A stretch of DNA of 64,000 bases from contig NZ_JAFKON010000011.1 of NCBI RefSeq assembly GCF_022803015.1, positions 1 to 64,000 on the forward strand. The letters run 5' to 3'. The notes beneath the pieces are model-generated. The model was not told the DNA's origin, did not search any database, and was given only the letters and a program-made list of their open reading frames with translations. This DNA comes from Arthrobacter humicola. GTDB taxonomy: Bacteria; Actinomycetota; Actinomycetes; Actinomycetales; Micrococcaceae. Of the stretch, positions 27,734 through 36,343 are shown piece after piece; within the stretch, counting starts at the first letter, position 1; every line of letters begins with the position of its first letter. The position numbers were made by a program, and so were the translations under genes.

Positions 27734-28242
27734 ACATGCCCGAACCCCACCGCCACGGCGAAGCCATGGGCCGGAAGGCCGGTGTCGTGATCGCCTCCAC
27801 CCGGGCGGCCTCCGGTGTCTATGAGGACCTCACGGGCCCTGTCATCATCGATTGGCTCACCGAGCACGGCTTCGAGCCGTTCCCCGCCATGGTAGTGCCG
27901 GACGGGGCGCCGGTCGGGGCCGCGCTGAGGGCCCTGCTGAGCCAGCAGCCGGCCGTCATCATCACCAGCGGCGGCACCGGGCTGAGCCCCACGGACGCAA
28001 CGCCGGAGCAGACGCTGCCCCTGCTGGATCGGGAAATCCCGGGCATCATGGAGGGCATCCGGACCGCCGGAACGGCCAAGACTCCGATGGCCATGCTCAG
28101 CCGGGGCCACGCGGGCGCAGCCGGACAGACGTTCATCGTGAACCTGCCCGGATCCCCGAAAGGCGTGATGGACGGCCTGGCCGTGCTGGATCCCATCCTT
28201 GGACACCTTTGCGACCAACTGGAAGGCAGCCATGGGCACTGA
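27730..28242 (+). CDS. mog: Molybdopterin adenylyltransferase (MogA/MoaB type)
   Basis: A MoCF-fold protein of 170 residues that adenylates molybdopterin before metal insertion. TSGGTGLSPTDATPE and NLPGSPKGV are the diagnostic motifs. The start overlaps the moaC stop by ATGA, and moaE begins inside its last 11 bases. Confidence 0.92.
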   Translation: MNMPEPHRHGEAMGRKAGVVIASTRAASGVYEDLTGPVIIDWLTEHGFEPFPAMVVPDGAPVGAALRALLSQQPAVIITSGGTGLSPTDATPEQTLPLLDREIPGIMEGIRTAGTAKTPMAMLSRGHAGAAGQTFIVNLPGSPKGVMDGLAVLDPILGHLCDQLEGSHGH

Positions 28243-28753
28243 TACCGGATTTGAAATCGTGCAGGCCGTGCTGAGCGCCGAACCCATCTCGGTGGAGCAG
28301 GCCATCGCGGCGGTGGAGTCGGACACGGCAGGAGCGGTGGTCAGCTTCAGCGGCGTCGTCCGCAACCACGACGGCGGCAAGCAGGTCTCCCGGCTCAGCT
28401 ACAGCGCCCACCCGACGGCGCACCAGGTGATGGCCGACGTCGTCGCCGGGCTTGTGGCGGAGCACTCGGGCCCGGCCGGGGATGCCGCGCCCGGCGGATC
28501 TCCGGAAGACGCCGCCGGCGGCGCCGGCGCCACCCAGGACGGGCGGCAGCCGGTGCGGATCTGGGCGGCCCACAGGATCGGCATGCTGGAGATCGGCGAT
28601 CCGGCCCTGGTGTGCGCCGTCTCGGCGGCCCACCGCGGCCAGGCCTTCGCCGTATGTGCAGAACTCGTCGACCGGATCAAGGCCCAGGTGCCGATCTGGA
28701 AGGAACAGTTTTTCGCCGACGGCACTGTGGAGTGGGTCGGCGCCGGCGAGTAG
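28232..28753 (+). CDS. moaE: Molybdopterin synthase large subunit
   Basis: The catalytic subunit of molybdopterin synthase, which accepts sulfur from MoaD. It shows GAVVSFSGVVRNHDGGKQV, AHRIGMLEIGD and the C-terminal VPIWKEQFF with the active-site Lys. An Ala/Gly-rich insert of about 30 residues (about 85-110) is not in short homologues. ATG 28232 has GGAAGG five bases upstream. It ends the Moco operon; the HTH/Clp-N genes converge on it. Confidence 0.92.
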   Translation: MGTDTGFEIVQAVLSAEPISVEQAIAAVESDTAGAVVSFSGVVRNHDGGKQVSRLSYSAHPTAHQVMADVVAGLVAEHSGPAGDAAPGGSPEDAAGGAGATQDGRQPVRIWAAHRIGMLEIGDPALVCAVSAAHRGQAFAVCAELVDRIKAQVPIWKEQFFADGTVEWVGAGE

Positions 28754-28788
28754 AGGCAGTGGTGACCGGGCAGGAAAAAGGCTCCCGA

Positions 28789-29247
28789 TCAGGAGGAAAG
28801 AACCCTGCGCCGGACCACCGCCCGGTCGACCCCCAGTTCCTTGAGCAGCACGGCTGCCGGATCGTGTTCCTCGCAGTCCAGCAGCGACAGCAGCAGATTC
28901 GCGGTGGTGATCTGTCGTGACTTCTGGTCCATGGCGTACCGAAGCATGCCTTCCATTACCGACCGGGCGCCCGAACTGAAGGGCGGCTTCTTCCCCCGGC
29001 TGGGCATGGGTACGCGCTCAAAGCCGTGGGCATCTATACCGATTGACGCGAGTGCCGTGCGGTCAAGCCTCGCCGCCGCGGCCCGAGCCTGATCGAGCGT
29101 GACACCCAGAAGGCCGGCGGGACCAGGATCGTGGAGCGCCCCCAGCAGCAAATGATCCGTGCCCAGCCGCTTGTCGCCGCTGCAGCGGGCCTCGTCCATG
29201 GCGAAGCCAACGATTTTTCGGGTGTCGTCGGCAAATCGTTCAAACAT
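28789..29247 (-). CDS. Stand-alone Clp N-domain protein
   Basis: A 152-residue protein consisting only of a double Clp-N repeat: FAMDEARCSGDKRLGTDHLLLGAL (about 14-38) and the second repeat around VMEGMLRYAMDQKSRQITTANLLLSLL (about 95-122). ClpA/ClpC use this domain to bind adaptors or substrates; here no AAA+ ATPase domain follows. It may act as an adaptor, decoy or DNA-binding partner (inference). It lies 9 bases downstream of the HTH gene and is certainly co-transcribed. Confidence 0.85.
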   Translation of the reverse strand: MFERFADDTRKIVGFAMDEARCSGDKRLGTDHLLLGALHDPGPAGLLGVTLDQARAAAARLDRTALASIGIDAHGFERVPMPSRGKKPPFSSGARSVMEGMLRYAMDQKSRQITTANLLLSLLDCEEHDPAAVLLKELGVDRAVVRRRVLSS

Positions 29248-29256
29248 GGCTTGATC

Positions 29257-29460
29257 TCACTCTCGGTATTTTGCGTGGACGGACTGCCGTGAGACGCCCA
29301 GGGCGTCACCGATCTGCTCCCACGTCCATCCCTGCTGTCGGGCCGCTCTGACCTGCGCTGCCTCGACCTGTTCTGCCAGGCGATGGAGGGCGCCGACCGC
29401 CCGCAGGCCGACGGCGGGGTCGAGTGAATGAATATGCGCGGACAGGTCGTCAGTCTCCAT
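29257..29460 (-). CDS. Small helix-turn-helix regulator
   Basis: A 67-residue protein whose C-terminal half is a clear HTH (WTWEQIGDALGVSRQSVHAKY, residues about 45-65, with GVSRQSVH as recognition helix), preceded by a helix rich in Ala/Arg. It is the first gene of a two-gene operon with the Clp-N protein. A 20-bp palindrome overlaps its promoter, so autoregulation is likely. ATG 29460 lies 7 bases after the TAAACT box. Confidence 0.85.
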   Translation of the reverse strand: METDDLSAHIHSLDPAVGLRAVGALHRLAEQVEAAQVRAARQQGWTWEQIGDALGVSRQSVHAKYRE

Positions 29461-29462
29461 GT

Positions 29463-29496
29463 CTGTCAGTTTAGATTGACAGGCTCAGGGCGTCAA
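29463..29496 (-). promoter_or_regulatory. Promoter and palindromic operator of the HTH/Clp-N operon
   Basis: On the minus strand the -35 TTGACG (29491-29496), a 17-bp spacer and -10 TAAACT (29468-29473) form a near-consensus promoter that ends 7 bases before ATG 29460. The palindrome CTGTCA-N8-TGACAG (29463-29482) covers the -10 box. A repressor bound there would block polymerase; the HTH protein is the natural candidate. Confidence 0.7.
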
Positions 29497-29652
29497 TCCA
29501 GCCTGACAGGCCTGGGTCGGCGTGTGACCCATCGAGCCGGCGGGCCGGGCCCTGCGGAACGTTGCTCACGCCGCGTGGCGGGCAGGCTGTCGCCCCCGAC
29601 GGCGGCCCTGTAACCAAGCGCCGCCGGTTCCGGAACGCAGCGGCCCCGGCGG

Positions 29653-29658
29653 TAGGGT
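29653..29658 (+). promoter_or_regulatory. Leaderless -10 box for dapB
   Basis: TAGGGT ends 7 bases before ATG 29666; the spacer TGATGGC is no ribosome site. Confidence 0.5.
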
Positions 29659-29665
29659 TGATGGC

Positions 29666-30424
29666 ATGACCGAACAACTCTCCGTCGCCGTGCTGGGCGC
29701 CAGCGGGCGCATGGGCGCAGAGGCCGTGAAGGCCATCGACGCCGCCGCGGACCTGACGCTCGTCGCGGCCCTTGGCCGCAACGACCCCCTCGACTCCCTT
29801 GTCAGCTCCGGCGCGCAGATCGTGGTGGACCTGACCGTCCCCGAAAGCACCGAGGCGAACGTTCGCTTCGCCGTCGAGCACGGCATGCACGCCGTGGTCG
29901 GCACCACCGGCTGGGATACCGGCCGGCTCGCGGGCCTGGAAGAACTCCTCGCCAACCGGCCCGGCGTCGGCGTCCTGATCGCCCCGAACTTCGCCCTCGG
30001 CTCCGTCCTGGCCTCCGCCTTCGCCGCCAAGGCGTCCAAATACTTCGAATCCGTAGAAATTATTGAGCTGCACCACCCGGACAAGGTCGACGCGCCCTCC
30101 GGCACGGCCGTGCGCACGGCACAGCTGATCTCGGCCGAGCGCTCCGAGGCTGGCGTGCCGTCCAGCCCGGACGCCACCACCTCGGAACTCGCCGGTGCCC
30201 GCGGCACCGACGTCGACGGCATCCGGGTCCACAGTGTCCGGCTGGCCGGTCTTGTCGCGCACCAGGAGGTCCTGCTGGGCGGCCCGGGGGAGCAGCTGAC
30301 CATCCGCCACGACTCCTTCGACCGTGCGTCCTTCATGCCCGGGGTGCTGCTGGGGATCCGCAGCGTCGCCGCTCACCCCGGTCTCACCGTGGGTCTCGAC
30401 GGCTACCTGGACCTGGGACTCTGA
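29666..30424 (+). CDS. dapB: 4-hydroxy-tetrahydrodipicolinate reductase
   Basis: The second committed step of the diaminopimelate/lysine route. The 252 residues have the dinucleotide site VAVLGASGRMGAEAVKAI (about 6-23), VVGTTGW, APNFALGSVL and the substrate motif ELHHPDKVDAPSGTA with the catalytic His-His and Lys. dapA lies 3.3 kb downstream and dapF near 47 kb, so the pathway is split into separate transcripts. Confidence 0.96.
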   Translation: MTEQLSVAVLGASGRMGAEAVKAIDAAADLTLVAALGRNDPLDSLVSSGAQIVVDLTVPESTEANVRFAVEHGMHAVVGTTGWDTGRLAGLEELLANRPGVGVLIAPNFALGSVLASAFAAKASKYFESVEIIELHHPDKVDAPSGTAVRTAQLISAERSEAGVPSSPDATTSELAGARGTDVDGIRVHSVRLAGLVAHQEVLLGGPGEQLTIRHDSFDRASFMPGVLLGIRSVAAHPGLTVGLDGYLDLGL

Positions 30425-30429
30425 GCCCG

Positions 30430-30912
30430 ATGTCCGCTGCCTTGACTGCCCTGAAAGCGAACCGCACCAAGATCTGGGTGGGGGCCGTCACCCTGCTGCT
30501 CGTGTTTTACCTGGTGGTGTCCCTGCAACGTTCCGTGCTCCTGATGTCCGATCCCAGCCTCGTGGCGAAGGCGATCGGCGTCGCCTACCTGGTGCTGCCG
30601 GTCATCGGGGCCTGGGCCCTGATCCGGGAACTGCTGTTTGGTGCCCGCACTGAGCGGTTGGCAAAGATCCTCGAAGCCGAGGGAGGCCTGCCGGAGGACA
30701 CGCTGCCGCGCACGCCCGCCGGCCGGATCATCCGCGAAGCCGCCGACGCCGAATTTGAGAAGTACCGCGCCGAAGCCGAAGCCGCCCCGGAGGACTGGCG
30801 TTCCTGGTTCCGGCTCAGCTGTGCGTACGATGCTGCCGGAGACCGCAAGCGCGCCCGCGCCTCAATGCGCGACGCCGTGCGGATGTTCCGCGCCGGGGTG
30901 CAGAAGAACTAG
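30430..30912 (+). CDS. Conserved membrane protein with TPR-like tail
   Basis: A 160-residue protein with two N-terminal membrane helices (about 15-33 and 46-66) and a cytoplasmic helical tail ending in a TPR-like unit (WRSWFRLSCAYDAAGDRKRARASMRDAVRMF). It is 5 bases after dapB and probably co-transcribed. A known conserved actinobacterial neighbour of dapB; function unknown. Confidence 0.8.
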   Translation: MSAALTALKANRTKIWVGAVTLLLVFYLVVSLQRSVLLMSDPSLVAKAIGVAYLVLPVIGAWALIRELLFGARTERLAKILEAEGGLPEDTLPRTPAGRIIREAADAEFEKYRAEAEAAPEDWRSWFRLSCAYDAAGDRKRARASMRDAVRMFRAGVQKN

Positions 30913-30980
30913 CCGGACACCGTTTGCCGGGCCGCGCAGGGCCCGGCTGCGGAACTCAGCGTCAGATCCGGCGGCGGAAC

Positions 30981-32237
30981 TTAGCGCACGCGTCGAGGCC
31001 GGCGGACTTGGGCCTGCTGGTGGCGGCCGGCCTGGCTGGCCGCATGGGTCGCCCACTCCAGCGGCCCGCGCCACGCCATGGCCGCGAAGACTCCGCCGGC
31101 CACCAGCATCCCGACAGCCTGCGCGAAGTACACACCCTCCACGGTCCAGCCCGGCATCAACGGCTGGTCGTGCAGGGCGGCCATGATGTACAGGTGAGCC
31201 GTGTAGAGGCTCAACGTCATGGCCCCGGCTCCGCGCAGCGGCAGCAGCAGATCCAGTTCCAGCCAGTCGCCCAGCCGGCCCAGCAGCAGGCACAGGCCGA
31301 TCACGGCGGCAGCGGCCCCCGAGGTGTGCAACAGATCCAGCGTGGTGCCGGAGTGCGGTGCACTCGTGGCCAGCCACCACACTGAGCCTGACTGGTCGAT
31401 GCCGGCCAGGTTGACCTGCAGCAGGCTCTCCAGCGGGTAGGCGGGATCGCCGATGTGCGCCTGAAGGGCCTGCCTGCCGCCCCAGTCCTCCAACGTGAGA
31501 GTCCCCAGCCACTTGCACATGACGGCCACCACCGTGCCGGCAACAACGAGCAGGAATGGCACGGCCGCTTTCCACAGCGCCATCCGGCCGATCACCAGCC
31601 CTACGAGGAGATAAGCGATCCACTGCAGGACAGGGTAGTAGCCCGTGAGAAAGAGGTCGCCCAGCAGCCTGGCCGGGGCGGTCAGATCCTCCCAGCTTGG
31701 ATTGTGCCCCAGCCGCAGGGGCGGATCGGCGGACAGCAGCCACGGCCGCAGGAGGTAGGCCAGGGCGGGGGCAGCCAGTATCCAGAGGACCGCGAGTGCG
31801 GCCAGGCGTTTCAGCCCAAGCCCGACAAAGGGCAGCACACACAGGAACAGCAGGGCGTAGTGGACCAGAATTATCGCGATGTTGACTTCCAGCCCGCCCA
31901 GGGAGAGCCCGACGGCACCGATCACGAGCGCCCGCAAGGCGATGCCTCTGCGGGCACCCCGCAGTTCGGCGCCCTCAAGCGGCTGCTGTTTCCCCGTGGA
32001 CAAGGCGAGTCCGACTCCGGCCAACACGGCGAACAGCGCGGCTGCCCGTCCGGAAAACGCCAGGCCGATCCAGGTGGGCGTGAGCTGCGGGTCCGGCTCA
32101 AAGGTTGCCAGCACGTGGGTGGCCATCATGGCCAGCAGGGCCAGGCCGCGCGCGGCGTCGATACCGGCCAGCCGGACGCCGGGGGGAGTGCCCCGGACGG
32201 TCCGGGAAGCCGTAGTCATTCCGCGCGCCGTCATCAT
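30981..32237 (-). CDS. DUF418/DUF1624-like multi-spanning membrane protein
   Basis: A polytopic protein of 418 residues with about ten helices. The N-terminal GIDAARGLALLAMMATHV signature and a later RGAGAMTLSLYTAHL segment match the acyltransferase-like DUF418/DUF1624 group related to heparan-alpha-glucosaminide N-acetyltransferase. It may move acyl groups across the membrane onto sugars or lipids. Start is uncertain among ATG 32237, 32234 and 32219; none has a strong ribosome site. Confidence 0.78.
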   Translation of the reverse strand: MMTARGMTTASRTVRGTPPGVRLAGIDAARGLALLAMMATHVLATFEPDPQLTPTWIGLAFSGRAAALFAVLAGVGLALSTGKQQPLEGAELRGARRGIALRALVIGAVGLSLGGLEVNIAIILVHYALLFLCVLPFVGLGLKRLAALAVLWILAAPALAYLLRPWLLSADPPLRLGHNPSWEDLTAPARLLGDLFLTGYYPVLQWIAYLLVGLVIGRMALWKAAVPFLLVVAGTVVAVMCKWLGTLTLEDWGGRQALQAHIGDPAYPLESLLQVNLAGIDQSGSVWWLATSAPHSGTTLDLLHTSGAAAAVIGLCLLLGRLGDWLELDLLLPLRGAGAMTLSLYTAHLYIMAALHDQPLMPGWTVEGVYFAQAVGMLVAGGVFAAMAWRGPLEWATHAASQAGRHQQAQVRRPRRVR

Positions 32238-32320
32238 CTGATCGTCTCACGATCGGTCCGGTGACCGTCTCATCTTCGGCCTGCCCGCAGCCCCGATCCT
32301 TCTCCGGGCATCCCTTGTAT

Positions 32321-32343
32321 TCGAATATATGTTCGAATACGAT
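32321..32343 (+). promoter_or_regulatory. LexA box and leaderless -10 of the DUF222 remnant
   Basis: TCGAATATATGTTCGA (32321-32336) matches the actinobacterial SOS box TCGAAC-N4-GTTCGA except for one base. The -10 TACGAT (32338-32343) follows directly and ends 6 bases before ATG 32350. LexA binding would overlap the polymerase site. Confidence 0.8.
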
Positions 32344-32349
32344 GGGCGC

Positions 32350-32805
32350 ATGAACGACGCCCCAGAGCCAGCCTTCCTGAAGCCCGAATTCACCGGCCGG
32401 GATTCCACAAGCCGACAATTTCCGGGCCCGGATCCGTCGGGCCCGCAATGGACCAGCGCGACGCCTGGCGGAAGAACAAAGCGTGGCGAGCCGGCGGCCG
32501 GTGTCCTCAAAGCCATGAGCCCGGGCGTGGTGGACTTCCTCTTCCGGCGCTTGGTCGCCGGGGAGCCGGCCGAGGACGTCCAGTGGGGGAAGGAGGGGGC
32601 GGCGCTGGCCGCGGTACCGCCGGGAGCTGAGCTGGCGCGGCGGCTGGCCGAGACGGACCTCGATGCCCTCACTCCAACCGAATTGTTCGACTACGTGCGG
32701 GCGGCCCAACGTCTGGCCGCCTGGGCGGAGGCCCTTCGCGAAACCGCCGTCGGGCGCTACTGCTCGGCACCTTCGGCTCCCTCCGGCGAAAGAGGGAGTG
32801 CATAG
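32350..32805 (+). CDS. Truncated DUF222 (13E12-like) protein under SOS control
   Basis: A 151-residue protein. Its C-terminal half (GAELARRLAETDLDALTP then ELFDYVRAAQRLAAWAEALR) is the start of a DUF222 domain as found in HNH proteins, but the frame stops at TAG 32805 before the rest of DUF222 and the HNH nuclease. The N-terminal 50 residues are low-complexity. Mycobacterial 13E12 genes are known LexA targets, which supports the relation. Either a remnant of a larger gene or a small independent product. Its stop codon lies inside the -10 box of the next gene. Confidence 0.65.
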   Translation: MNDAPEPAFLKPEFTGRDSTSRQFPGPDPSGPQWTSATPGGRTKRGEPAAGVLKAMSPGVVDFLFRRLVAGEPAEDVQWGKEGAALAAVPPGAELARRLAETDLDALTPTELFDYVRAAQRLAAWAEALRETAVGRYCSAPSAPSGERGSA

Positions 32806-32808
32806 GAT
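32803..32808 (+). promoter_or_regulatory. Leaderless -10 box for the nitrilase-family gene
   Basis: TAGGAT ends 6 bases before GTG 32815 and contains the stop codon of the upstream gene. Confidence 0.5.
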
Positions 32809-32814
32809 GGCAGG

Positions 32815-33579
32815 GTGACCACTGGCTCAATCACCGCGCTGACGCTGTCCGCCGTCCAATACCAGGCCCTGGATGGTGGCGTTGCCGCCAACGTGCCCGA
32901 GCACATCCGGCTGATCGAAGACGCCGAGTCGCATGGAGCCCGGCTTGTCATCTTTCCCGAACTCTCGCTGACGGGATACCGGCTGGACCTGCTGGACGGA
33001 CCCGGGGAGTGGCTGAGCGCGGCTGACCGGCGGCTGGACGGCATCCGGGAAATCTGCCGGCGCACCGGAATAACCGCCGTCGTCGGTGCCGCGTTCAAAG
33101 ACGCGGACGGTATGCCGCGGCTGGCCGCCCTCGCGGTCCATCCGACAGGCTCCATCGAGACCAGCTTCAAAACGCACCTGCACGGACCGGAGCAGGATCT
33201 CTTCGTGGCCGGCAGCAATCCCGCGGTCCTGGAGATCGACGGCTGGAAGGTCGCCCTGGCGATCTGCTTCGACGCAGCCCGCCCGGGCCATGCGGAATGG
33301 GCCGCGGACGCCGGGGCGGACATCTATGCCGTCTCGGCCCTCTACACGGCCGGCGAAGACCACCGGCTGGCACTGCATCTCGGCGCCCGGGCCATGGACA
33401 ACCGGATGTTCTCCGTCCTGGCGAACCTGGCGGGCGCCACGCCGCTCGGCCCTTCGTGTGGCCTGAGCGGGTTCTGGGGTCCTGACGGGCTCCCGCTCCG
33501 GCAGGCGGCCGGCACCGGCACCGAGGTGCTGACCGCGAGTCTCCAATACAGTGTGCTGGCGCGGTTTCGGCGGCCCTGA
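32815..33579 (+). CDS. Carbon-nitrogen hydrolase (nitrilase superfamily)
   Basis: An amidase-type enzyme of 254 residues. The catalytic triad is visible: Glu49 in FPELSLTGY, Lys119 in SFKTHLHGPE and Cys151 in LAICFDAARPGHAE. Probably hydrolyses a small amide or nitrile; the substrate is not predictable. Starts at GTG 32815 behind its own -10 box. Confidence 0.9.
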   Translation: MTTGSITALTLSAVQYQALDGGVAANVPEHIRLIEDAESHGARLVIFPELSLTGYRLDLLDGPGEWLSAADRRLDGIREICRRTGITAVVGAAFKDADGMPRLAALAVHPTGSIETSFKTHLHGPEQDLFVAGSNPAVLEIDGWKVALAICFDAARPGHAEWAADAGADIYAVSALYTAGEDHRLALHLGARAMDNRMFSVLANLAGATPLGPSCGLSGFWGPDGLPLRQAAGTGTEVLTASLQYSVLARFRRP

Positions 33580-33644
33580 GTCCGGCCGGACCGCCGAAAC
33601 GTGACGCACGGCCGCCGAGTTTGACGTTCGTCACACCGCCGCCA

Positions 33645-33675
33645 TTGTCCTAACATGCCGCAGACAAGGTAACGT
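33645..33675 (+). promoter_or_regulatory. dapA promoter
   Basis: TTGTCC (33645-33650), a 19-bp spacer and TAACGT (33670-33675); the -10 ends 7 bases before ATG 33683. No ribosome site is present, so the transcript should be leaderless. Confidence 0.55.
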
Positions 33676-33682
33676 TTTTCAT

Positions 33683-34591
33683 ATGGCTGACTCTGATATT
33701 CGCTCTTACACGTTCGGGACCCTCGTGACTGCCATGGTCACGCCTTTCACATCGGACGGTGAGGTCGACTACCGGCAGTCGGCGGAACTGGCGAGCAAGC
33801 TCGTCGACGACGGCAATGACGCCCTCGTGATCTCCGGCACGACGGGTGAGACCTCCACGCTCGAGGACGACGAAAAAGAGAAGCTCTTCCGCGTCATCGT
33901 CGAGGCCGTGGGCGACCGCGCCAAGGTCATCGCCGGAACCGGGACCAACCACACCTCGCACTCGATCGAGATGGCCAAGCGCGCCGCCAAGGCCGGAGCG
34001 CACGGCCAGCTGATCGTCACGCCGTATTACAACAAGCCCAGCCAGGCCGGTATCCAGGCGCACGTCGAGGCCGTGGCCGACGCCGCCGACCTCCCCGTCA
34101 TGGTCTACGACATCCCCGGCCGCGCCGGAGTGCCCATCCTGCCCGAGACCATGATCCGGCTCGCCGACCACCCCAGGATCGTCGCCCTCAAGGATGCCAA
34201 GGCCGACTTCAACGCCGTCACGCGCGTCCTGGCGAACACCGATCTTGATGTCTACTCAGGCGACGACGGCCTCACGCTGCCATGGATGGCCGCCGGCGCC
34301 GTCGGGCTGGTCAGCGTCTCCGCGCACGTCGCGACACGGCAATTCCGTGCGCTGATCGATGCCGCACTTGCAGGCGATTTTGCTACCGCCCGCACCCTAC
34401 ATTTCGAACTGGACCCCGTGGTCCGCGCAGTGATGACCCACATTCAGGGTGCTGTCGCTGCCAAGCAGGTTCTTAAGTGGCAGGGAGTCCTGCCCAACTC
34501 GGTTGTCCGTTTGCCCCTCGTGGAGCCGGGCGAGGCCGAGATCGCAACCATCCGCGAGGATTTGGCGGAAGCGGGGATGGTCTTTTCCTGA
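33683..34591 (+). CDS. dapA: 4-hydroxy-tetrahydrodipicolinate synthase
   Basis: It condenses pyruvate with aspartate semialdehyde, the entry to diaminopimelate and lysine. The TIM-barrel protein of 302 residues has GTTGETSTL, TPYYNKPSQ, VYDIPGRAG and the Schiff-base Lys170 in IVALKDAK. The gene for RNase J follows 60 bases later, a common actinobacterial pair. Confidence 0.96.
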   Translation: MADSDIRSYTFGTLVTAMVTPFTSDGEVDYRQSAELASKLVDDGNDALVISGTTGETSTLEDDEKEKLFRVIVEAVGDRAKVIAGTGTNHTSHSIEMAKRAAKAGAHGQLIVTPYYNKPSQAGIQAHVEAVADAADLPVMVYDIPGRAGVPILPETMIRLADHPRIVALKDAKADFNAVTRVLANTDLDVYSGDDGLTLPWMAAGAVGLVSVSAHVATRQFRALIDAALAGDFATARTLHFELDPVVRAVMTHIQGAVAAKQVLKWQGVLPNSVVRLPLVEPGEAEIATIREDLAEAGMVFS

Positions 34592-34651
34592 TCGGGAGCC
34601 AATCCTGACGGTTAAGAACCAGCCCGGCTTCAGCCTGGAAAGTAGTGCACT

Positions 34652-36343
34652 ATGACCCAAACCGCCCTTCCCGGCCTTGTCACGCCGCCCCGCCTCCCGA
34701 AGAACACCCTGCGGATCGTACCGCTCGGCGGAATCGGGGAAATCGGTCGAAACATGACCGTTTTCGAGATCGATGGCAAGCTCCTCATCGTTGACTGCGG
34801 CGTCCTCTTCCCCGAAGAGACCCAGCCCGGCGTCGACCTCATCCTGCCGGACTTCTCCTACATCGAGAACCGTCTCCAGGACATCGTCGCGGTAGTCCTG
34901 ACCCACGGTCACGAGGACCACATCGGCGCCGTCCCCTACCTCCTGCGCCTGCGCGCCGACATCCCCATCGTCGGTTCACAGCTGACACTGGCCCTCATCG
35001 AGGCCAAGCTGCAGGAACACCGGATCAAGCCGAACACGAAGATCGTCGTCGAGGGCCAGGTCGAGAAGTACGGGCCCTTCGAATGCGAGTTCATCGCCGT
35101 CAACCACTCCATCCCGGACGCCCTGGCCGTGTTCCTCCGCACCTCGGGCGGCACCGTCCTGCACACCGGTGACTTCAAGATGGACCAGCTGCCGCTGGAT
35201 GGCCGCATCACCGACCTCCGGCACTTCGCCAAGCTGGGCGAAGAAGGCGTGGACCTGTTCATGTCGGATTCGACCAACGCCGACGTCCCGGGGTTCACCA
35301 CCGCCGAGAAGGAAATCGGACCCACCCTGGACCGGCTGTTCGGGCAGGCCTCCAAGCGCATCATCGTCGCCTCCTTCTCCTCCCACGTGCACCGCGTCCA
35401 GCAGGTTCTCGATGCCGCCGCCAACCACAACCGCAAGGTTGCCTTCGTGGGCCGCTCCATGGTCCGGAACATGGCCATCGCCGCGAAACTGGGCTACCTG
35501 GAGGTCCCGGCCGGGATCCTGGTCGACATCAAGAACATCGACAACCTGCCGGACAACCGGGTTGTGCTGATGTCCACCGGCTCCCAGGGCGAGCCCATGG
35601 CCGCCCTGTCCCGCATGGCCAACGGCGACCACCGCGTCGTCGTCGGCGAGGGCGACACCGTCATCCTTGCGTCCAGCCTGATCCCGGGCAACGAAAACGC
35701 CGTCTTCCGCATCATCAACGGACTGCTGAAGCTCGGCGCCGACGTCATCCACAAGGGCAACGCCAAGGTGCACGTCTCCGGCCACGCTGCCGCCGGCGAA
35801 CTGCTGTACTGCTACAACATCCTTGAGCCGCTCAACGCCATGCCGGTGCACGGCGAAACCCGCCACCTCATCGCCAACGGCAAGATCGCCCTCGAATCCG
35901 GCGTGCCGGAGGAAAGCATCCTGCTCGCGGACAACGGCAGCGTGATCGACCTGCGCGACCACCAGGCCGACATCGTGGGCCAGGTCGAGGTCGGATTCGT
36001 CTACGTCGACGGCTCCAGCGTCGGCGAGGTCACCGAAGCAGACCTCAAGGACCGCCAGACCCTCGGCGATGAAGGCTTCATCTCCATCATCACGGTCATC
36101 CACCGTGCCACCGGCAAGGTGGTGTCCGGGCCGGAAATCCACGCCCGCGGCGTGGCGGAGGACGATTCCGTCTTCGACGAGATCATCCCCAAGATCAATG
36201 AGGCCCTCGAAGAAGCCGTGCTGAACCGCACGGACCACACGACGCACCAGCTGCAGCAGGTCGTCCGCCGGGTCGTCGGCACGTGGGTCAACCGCAAGCT
36301 CCGCCGCAAGCCCATGATCATCCCGGTGGTCCTTGAGGCGTAA
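34652..36343 (+). CDS. rnj: Ribonuclease J
   Basis: A metallo-beta-lactamase-fold RNase with endo- and 5'-3' exonuclease activity in RNA decay and rRNA maturation. The 563 residues show the zinc motif HGHEDHIG (about 85-92), the beta-CASP domain with SFSSHVHRVQQV, VHVSGHA and MPVHGETRHL, and a C-terminal RNA-binding domain. Length fits actinobacterial RNase J. The stop codon is the first TAA of a 25-bp tandem repeat. Confidence 0.95.
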   Translation: MTQTALPGLVTPPRLPKNTLRIVPLGGIGEIGRNMTVFEIDGKLLIVDCGVLFPEETQPGVDLILPDFSYIENRLQDIVAVVLTHGHEDHIGAVPYLLRLRADIPIVGSQLTLALIEAKLQEHRIKPNTKIVVEGQVEKYGPFECEFIAVNHSIPDALAVFLRTSGGTVLHTGDFKMDQLPLDGRITDLRHFAKLGEEGVDLFMSDSTNADVPGFTTAEKEIGPTLDRLFGQASKRIIVASFSSHVHRVQQVLDAAANHNRKVAFVGRSMVRNMAIAAKLGYLEVPAGILVDIKNIDNLPDNRVVLMSTGSQGEPMAALSRMANGDHRVVVGEGDTVILASSLIPGNENAVFRIINGLLKLGADVIHKGNAKVHVSGHAAAGELLYCYNILEPLNAMPVHGETRHLIANGKIALESGVPEESILLADNGSVIDLRDHQADIVGQVEVGFVYVDGSSVGEVTEADLKDRQTLGDEGFISIITVIHRATGKVVSGPEIHARGVAEDDSVFDEIIPKINEALEEAVLNRTDHTTHQLQQVVRRVVGTWVNRKLRRKPMIIPVVLEA

